DNA of 64,000 bases from Ailurus styani. Its lineage: Eukaryota > Chordata > Mammalia > Carnivora > Ailuridae. The DNA is taken from positions 638,620 to 702,619 of the forward strand of contig LNAC01000743.1 in NCBI GenBank assembly GCA_002007465.1, in the 5' to 3' direction. The notes beneath the pieces are model-generated. The model did no database searches. It was given only the letters and a program-made list of their open reading frames with translations, and was not told the DNA's origin. Of the stretch, positions 58,300 to 64,000 are shown piece by piece. Both the position numbers and the translations under genes were made by a program. Position 1 is the first letter of the stretch; every line of letters starts with the position of its first letter.

Positions 58300-59290
58300 A
58301 TTGATCATATCATTCCCTATTTAATGCCTTCCAATTACTCTCTTTTTTCTTTTTCTCTTAAAATTAACATACAACTTTTTGTGAAATTTTCAAGAATGTA
58401 GAACACTTGTAAGACTTTTGTTGTGAATACCTATATACCCACAACCTAGAGTCAAGAACTTTTATCATTTGTTGTACTTGTTTTCTGTTTTGCTACACAA
58501 TTTGAAAGTAAGTTACAGATCTCATAATGCTTCAGATGCAAATTTTTCAACATGCATCACCTAAAAATAAATATTTTCTTCCATACTTTAAATGTTATAA
58601 TACTTAAGATAATTAAAAATAATTTTCTGATATTATCTAATACCCACCAATATTAGATACCTTCAGTGTCCCCTCAAAATCTTTTTTAACAGTTTTATTG
58701 CGGTTATTCATTTTGACTGTGTCAATTATTTACTGCAAATTTGCAAAAGTTGTATAGTCAGTATCACAATCTAATATTAGAACATTTCCTTCACTCCAAC
58801 AAGAAAACTCATATACCTGTTTTTTATTGAACCAGGATAAAATCAAAGTTCACACATGGTATTTAGTTATGTCTCCTAAAATCATCATCTCCTCCTCCTC
58901 CTCCTCCTCCTCCTCCTCCTTCTTCTTCTTCTTCTTCTTCTTCTTCTTCTTCTTCTTCTTCTTCTTCTTCTTCTTCTTCTTCTTCTAGAATATCTTCATT
59001 TTGCCCCATGTAATTTCTGGAAAACCAGCTGTTTGTTTTATAGACTGTCCCACATTTTGGATTTATCTGTGTGGTTCCTCATTGTGTCATTTAATTCTTT
59101 CTTTATATTCCTCACCCAGTGTCTTCTATTAAAATCTTGATTAGATTCATTATGTCATATTTGGAATAAAACCCAGATTTTTAAATTGCTTTCCTCTTCT
59201 AAAATGTATGCCCCATGAAATCATGGATTTGGTCTGTCTTGTTTAACATTAGTGCCTGTCTCATAGTAGGATCTCAGTAAATATTAAGTG
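58300..59290. mobile_element. L2 (+) split by an antisense L1 3'UTR
   Basis: L2 pieces: TCATATCATTCCCTATTTAA at the left, and TGTATGCCCCATGAAATCAT with ATCTCAGTAAATATTAAGTG at the right. Between them (about 58340-59100) is old antisense L1 3'UTR ('agatctcataatgcttc', AGTTATGTCTCCTAAAATCA). Confidence 0.65.
58888..58986. repeat. (TCC)n-(TTC)n triplet tract (GGA/GAA on the minus strand)
   Basis: About 11 CTC/TCC units followed by about 22 uninterrupted TTC units. Purine-pyrimidine mirror-type sequence inside the antisense L1 3'UTR. Confidence 0.93.
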
Positions 59291-59411
59291 AATAATTGAA
59301 TCACCTACATTCAGATTATGTATTTCTGCCGCATAGATTCAACATTAGTTTAAGATATTTTAAATTTTAGTATATTCAGAATAAAGTAATGGAACTGTGA
59401 TTTATTTTCTA

Positions 59412-59608
59412 TTTTTTAAAAGATTTTATTTATTTATTTGACAGAGAGAGAGAGCACAAGCAGGGGGGAGCAGCAGGCAAAGGGAGAGGGAGAAGCAGGC
59501 TTCCCGTTTAGCAAGGAGCCCAGTGTGGGACTTGATCCCAGGACCCTAAGATAATGATCTAAGCCAAAGACAGATGCTTAACACCCTGAGCCACCCAAGC
59601 GCCCCCCA
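59412..59608 (-). mobile_element. Can-SINE, older type
   Basis: Reverse element with AGAGCACAAGCAGGGGGG. Duplication TGATTTATTTTCTA at 59398-59411 and 59609-59622. Confidence 0.95.
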
Positions 59609-59622
59609 TGATTTATTTTCTA

Positions 59623-61084
59623 AGCCAGTAATTTGGACTGGTGAAAAGCAAGTTTTCTTCCATTTCAGCATGTCATAAACATTTTAGATGTTCCTCTACT
59701 TTCTAGGGTATCAAGTTTATTTCCATGATAAGGAATTTCATGCTCAAATATTTTGGAATATATTAAGCCAAATAGATGTAAGCTTTTGGTAGGACTGCTT
59801 ATCATAAGATTTAAGGGATTTCATTAAATAATATGTATGCTCATATTCAAGGCTGTTGAACAATTTCATGTTAGATTGACTTTTTCCACAGATCAAGACT
59901 TTAATAGAAGACAGTTGTTAAAAGAGATGACAGGTGTATCCTGGTACAACTAGAACCTGGGAAAAGTTGACAGATTTTAGACTATAGATCACTTTGGATA
60001 CACAGTGTATTGCCTCAAGAAACATGATTCTCTAATATAAAATATATCACTTTTAGCACTGAAATGTAGATTAAATTGTAAGGAATATGAAAGGTGCGTG
60101 CCTATCTCACTTTGAAAGTCTAATATATGAATGATACTCCATTTACACTCTGGTCAGATATGAAAAAAATGATTTTAGATATTTAGTGCTAAAAAACACT
60201 GACTTAATAAGCTTTGGCACTTAAGGGATCTTGTCAAGGGTTTCTTCAAAATTCATATTGTGAGATTTTTTAAAATAGAAACTGGATTATTAGGGAGAAA
60301 ATATGTGGCAAACCTTATTTTGGGGGTACATTTTCATACGAATCATCACACAGATGGAAAGAAACTAGTATCCAATTAGCTTTGGTTTATGTAAGAGGAC
60401 TCCTAAAATAGAAGAACTGGAATTTTCAGTACTCCTAGGACATTTTGGTTAGCTCATGTATAGCCCACATCTTATCCATCTAAACACACATTGTAGGACA
60501 AAATTTGTTGTCAAGGAAGACTTGAGAAAGTTGCTAGTGAGTATCTAAAACTTTCCAAATGCATTTTACTGGAAAATGCTTAGTTGAATTTGGTACTTAT
60601 GTATATAATGGTTTTCTACATAGGGTTTCTTAAAACATTGACATTGGCACTATAAACAATACCATTATTTTGTCCATTGCTTCTTCACTAGGGCAAAGTG
60701 CTAAAGAGGCAGAGCTAGTTCTGAGGTGCTCTTTAGACTTTTAGACTTTTCAAGCAATTTCAGAAATACACAGTAGAGCTCCTTGCTATTAATCAAGAAA
60801 TAATCACAAAACGGACTCTGTTGATGATGACTCAATCATATCACCTAGATGTCACATTATAGTCTACAAACTATTCTGAATATTATCTGTAAATAATTTA
60901 TATTCATTATACAAGTGTCAGGTATTTATTTCAAACTTCATATATGATTGAGTGAATTAAAACTACTTCATATATTTACTAGTCCTGTCGGCTAAGAGAG
61001 CCTAGTGCAATGATACTGTGATAGGATTCTAGGTCTAATCTGGGGATATACAAAACGATCCTTGAGCATCTTAGCCAGAAAACA
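59623..61084. other. unassigned 1.5-kb stretch
   Basis: No gene, SINE or L1 recognised; one of the longest repeat-free runs. Confidence 0.5.
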
Positions 61085-61275
61085 GGGAGTGCTTAATAAC
61101 CAAAATGATGAATGGGGACTGAGATATATGGATGATGGTTATTAAGGTGGGCAATTGTTGTTGAGCACTTGATGTTATATGTAAGTGATAAATCACTAAA
61201 TTCTACTCCGAAACCAATATCACATTATATGCTAACTAGAATTTAAATAAAAATTTGCAGCAAAGAAACAAAAAA
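61085..61275 (+). mobile_element. L1 3' end, sense
   Basis: GTTGTTGAGCACTTGATGTT, AATCACTAAATTCTACTCCG and TAACTAGAATTTAAATAAAA with a following A-rich tail. Confidence 0.85.
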
Positions 61276-61399
61276 AAAGAAACAAAATGATGACGGCAGT
61301 CAAAAGGACACAGGAGCCAACTAAAAGAGTTCCAAAAGGCCAAAACTAGAACTATTTCAGCAACAGAATAAAGTAGCACTGAAATATTACCCAAACTAT

Positions 61400-62124
61400 A
61401 AAATCAAGACTCTTGATCTATACTGACACAAATAAATGATGGAAAAAAAGTAAATCAGTGGTTATGAATGGACAAATCTCCTACACACATAAATTTCAAA
61501 TAATTTATATAGATTCTCCTCCATCAAGGAGGTGGAGCATAAGTCTCCCTTCTTTAGGTGTGGACTGCATAAAGTGACTTCCTTCCACGTGATACAGTAT
61601 GGCAAAGAAGGGTAATCTTACAGTGAAGAAATAGGACAAACAATACCTCAGTCAGGTAATCAGTGTATGTACCCTAGATATGATGTAATAATAATGTTTC
61701 CTTACCTGTGTTGTTTCTTCCAAAAACTTAAAACTAACTCCAACCATGACAAAAACATCAGAGAGGCCCAAATTGAAGAGGATTCTAATATCTGATCAGT
61801 ACTCCTCAAAACAGTCAAGGTCATCAAAACCAAGGAAATTCTGAGAATCTTCCATCATCATGAGGAGCCTGGGAGACAACGAGACTAAATATAATGTGGT
61901 ATCCTGGGTGGATCCCTGGGATAGAAAAATGGCATTGGGTAAAAACTGAGGGAATTTGAATAAATAATGGACTTTAGTTGATATGAATATGTCAGTATTG
62001 GCTAATCAGTTGTGGCAAGTGTTCCATATTAATCTAAGATATTAATAAGTGAAACTGGGACAGAGGATATGAATTGTAACTTTTCTGTAAATCAAAAATA
62101 TTCTAAAATAAAATTTTTTGTTTC
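61400..62124 (+). mobile_element. old L1 3'UTR, sense
   Basis: GAGAGGCCCAAATTGAAGAG, ATCAGTACTCCTCAAAACAG, AAGGTCATCAAAACCAAGGA and the end TTGTAACTTTTCTGTAAATC with AATAAAATTTT. Confidence 0.7.
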
Positions 62125-63428
62125 TTTGTTTTTTTTTATTTTATTTTTTTACTGATCCAAGATTCATCGTTTATGAACCACATCCAGTGCTCCACGCAAT
62201 ACGTGCCCTCCTTAATAACCACCACCAGGTTCATCCATCCCTCTCCTCCCTTCCCCTTCATAACCCTGTTTGTTTCTCAGTGTCCACAGTCTCTCATGGT
62301 TCTTCTCCCCTTCTGATTTACCCCAATTTACTCTTCCTTTCCTTCTCCTAGAGTCCTCCATTTTATTCCTTATGTTCCACAAGTAAGTGAAACCATATGA
62401 TAATTGACTTTCTCTGCTTGACTTATTTCGCTCAGCATAATCTCCTCCAGTCCCATGAATGTTGCTGCAAAAGTTGGGTATTCATCCTTTCCGATGGCTG
62501 TGTAATATTCTATTGTATATATGGACAATATCTTCTTTATCCATTCATCTCTTGAAGGGCATCTTGGGTCTTTCCAAAGTTTGGTGATTGTGGATATTGC
62601 TGCTATGAACATTGGCATACATATGGCCCTTCTTTTCACTACATCTGCATCATTGGGGTAAATACCCAGTAGTGCAATTGCAGGGTCATAGGGGAGCTCT
62701 ATTTTTAATTTTTTGAAGAATCTCAACACTGTTCTCCAAAGTGGCTGCACCGACTTGCATTCCCACCAACAGTGAAAGAGGGTTTCCCCTTTCTCCACAT
62801 CCTCTCCAACACTTGTTTCCTGTCCTGTTGATGTTGGCCATTCTAACTGGTGTAAGATGGTATTTCAATGTGGTTTTGATTTGAGTTTCCCTGGTGGATA
62901 CTGATAATGAACATTTTTCCATGTGTCTGTTGGCTATTTGTATGTCTTCATTGGAGAAGTATCTGTTCATGTCTTCTACCTATTTTTTGACACGATTATC
63001 TGTTTTTTGGGTATTGAGTTTGAGGAGTTCTTTATAGATCTTGGATATAAGCCCTTTGTCTGTAGTGTCATTTGCGAATATCTTCTCCCATCCCATGGGT
63101 TGCCTCTTTGTTTTATTGACTGTTTCCTTTGCTGTGCAGAAGCTTTTTATCTTGGTGAAGTCCAAAAAGTTCATTGTCACTTTTGTTTCCTTTGCTTTTG
63201 GAGACATGTCTTGAAAAAATTTGTTGTGGCCAATGTCAAAGAGGTTACTGCCTATGTTCTTTTCTAGGGTTTTGATAGATTCCTGCCTCATGTTGAGGTC
63301 TTTCATCCATTTTGAGTTTATATTTCTGTTTGGTGTGAAAGAATTGTTGAGTTTCATTCTTTTATATATAGCTGTCCACCTTTTCCAGCACCATTTATTG
63401 AAGAGACTGTCTTTTTTCCACTGGATAT
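62125..63428 (-). mobile_element. young carnivore L1, antisense, 5'-truncated
   Basis: Left side is a poly-T tail and 3'UTR (ACATCCAGTGCTCCACGCAA). The ORF2 C-terminal piece on the minus strand stays open for about 142 codons (62798-62370), including [15 protein letters not shown] and YTIEYYTAIGKDEY, and ends at a stop at 62370. Further upstream the frame is shifted (62970-62686 and 63357-62980). Truncated near 63428. Flanks share an AATAAAATT(A)TTT-like sequence. Confidence 0.9.
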
Positions 63429-64000
63429 TTAAAAAAATAAATAAAACAATAAAATTATTTTAAAAAAGAATTTCACTCAAAATCAATTAAGGACCTAAAT
63501 GTAAGACCTGAAAACATAAAATTCCTCAAGGAAAACATGAATGGTAATCTCTTAGACATTGGTCTTAGTGATATTTTTCTGAATGTCTACTCAGGCAAGA
63601 GAAACAAAAGCAAAAATAAACTGTTGGGAGTATATTGAAATAAAAAGGATTTTTCAAAGTGAAGAAAACCATCAACAAAATGAAAAGACAACCTGCAGAA
63701 TGGAAGAAGATATTTGCAAGTGATAAATCCAATAAGGGGTTTATCTAAAAAATATCTAAAAATTTATACAACTCAACTCATACACACAAAAACAAAAACA
63801 AATAATCTTATTTTAAAATGGCCAGAGGACCTGAATAGACATTTTTCCAAAGAAGACATACAGATGAACAAATGACACATACATTCACAACATCACTAAT
63901 CATCAGGGAAATGCAAATCAAAGCCACAATAAGATATCACTTCCTACCAGTCAGAATGGCTGCTATTAAAAAAAAAGAACTAATAATTGTTGACAAGGAT
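63429..64000 (+). mobile_element. L1 ORF2 part, sense, running off the window
   Basis: ATGGCCAGAGGACCTGAATA, GACATTTTTCCAAAGAAGAC, ACATCACTAATCATCAGGGA and 'cagtcagaatggctgctatt' are ORF2 C-terminal DNA. Head-to-head with the preceding antisense L1. Confidence 0.85.

Noticed and set aside
62370..62798. 142-codon minus-strand frame with clear protein features
   Set aside because: It is the C-terminal end of L1 ORF2 in a truncated element, listed under the L1 and not as a host gene.

Overview
The window is ordinary mammalian nuclear DNA. It is AT-rich, almost gene-free, and packed with retrotransposons. About forty tRNA-derived Can-SINE copies of the carnivore type are present, with heads like GCCTGGGTGGCTCAGTGGG, CT-rich middles and AAATAAATAAAATC tails. 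Many carry the 'AAAGCCTCTGCCTTCGGCTC' head and the 'TGCCTACTTGTGATCTC' body that I associate with musteloid SINEC elements. The best reading is a carnivore, probably a mustelid or close relative. The single recognisable gene, NAP1L3, is X-linked in mammals, so this is most likely X-chromosome sequence (human counterpart Xq21). The heavy L1 load fits that.

Layout. 1-14.6 kb: sense L1 3' halves and tails, a dozen Can-SINEs, MIR relics, a MaLR-like LTR end and two copies of one unnamed old repeat. 14.6-27.6 kb: mostly unassigned sequence with SINEs, an L1 3' end with a (CA)n run, a decayed sense L1 ORF2 block, and a 270-bp pyrimidine tract. 27.6-30.2 kb: the gene island, with NAP1L3 on the minus strand behind a CpG-rich promoter and no Can-SINE until 34.4 kb. 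30.2-42 kb: unassigned DNA, MIRs, old antisense L1s, and a 69-bp exon-like unit present twice about 1 kb apart. In human I recall FAM133A running divergently from NAP1L3, so this side could hold its 5' non-coding exons; its coding exon is not in the window. 42-48.6 kb: a 6.5-kb composite of antisense L1 pieces that includes an L1 5'UTR. 48.7-50.6 kb: an L2 with three SINEs in it. 50.6-64 kb: antisense L1 relics, MER5-like DNA transposons, a GGA/GAA triplet tract and a head-to-head L1 arrangement at the right edge.

What stands out. (1) The NAP1L3 reading frame is broken just before the conserved second half of the NAP domain, by what looks like a 4-bp deletion. Both halves are otherwise well preserved. 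(2) The duplicated exon-like unit carries both splice sites, and its second copy sits inside an old L1, as in a templated insertion. (3) There are several miniature retroposition scars, including an A-tail-only insertion and a 48-bp L1 insertion. I found no RNA genes, CRISPR arrays or novel protein-coding system. Nearly all other open frames here are translations of SINEs, L1s or low-complexity DNA. All family assignments are from memory of consensus sequences, without a search.
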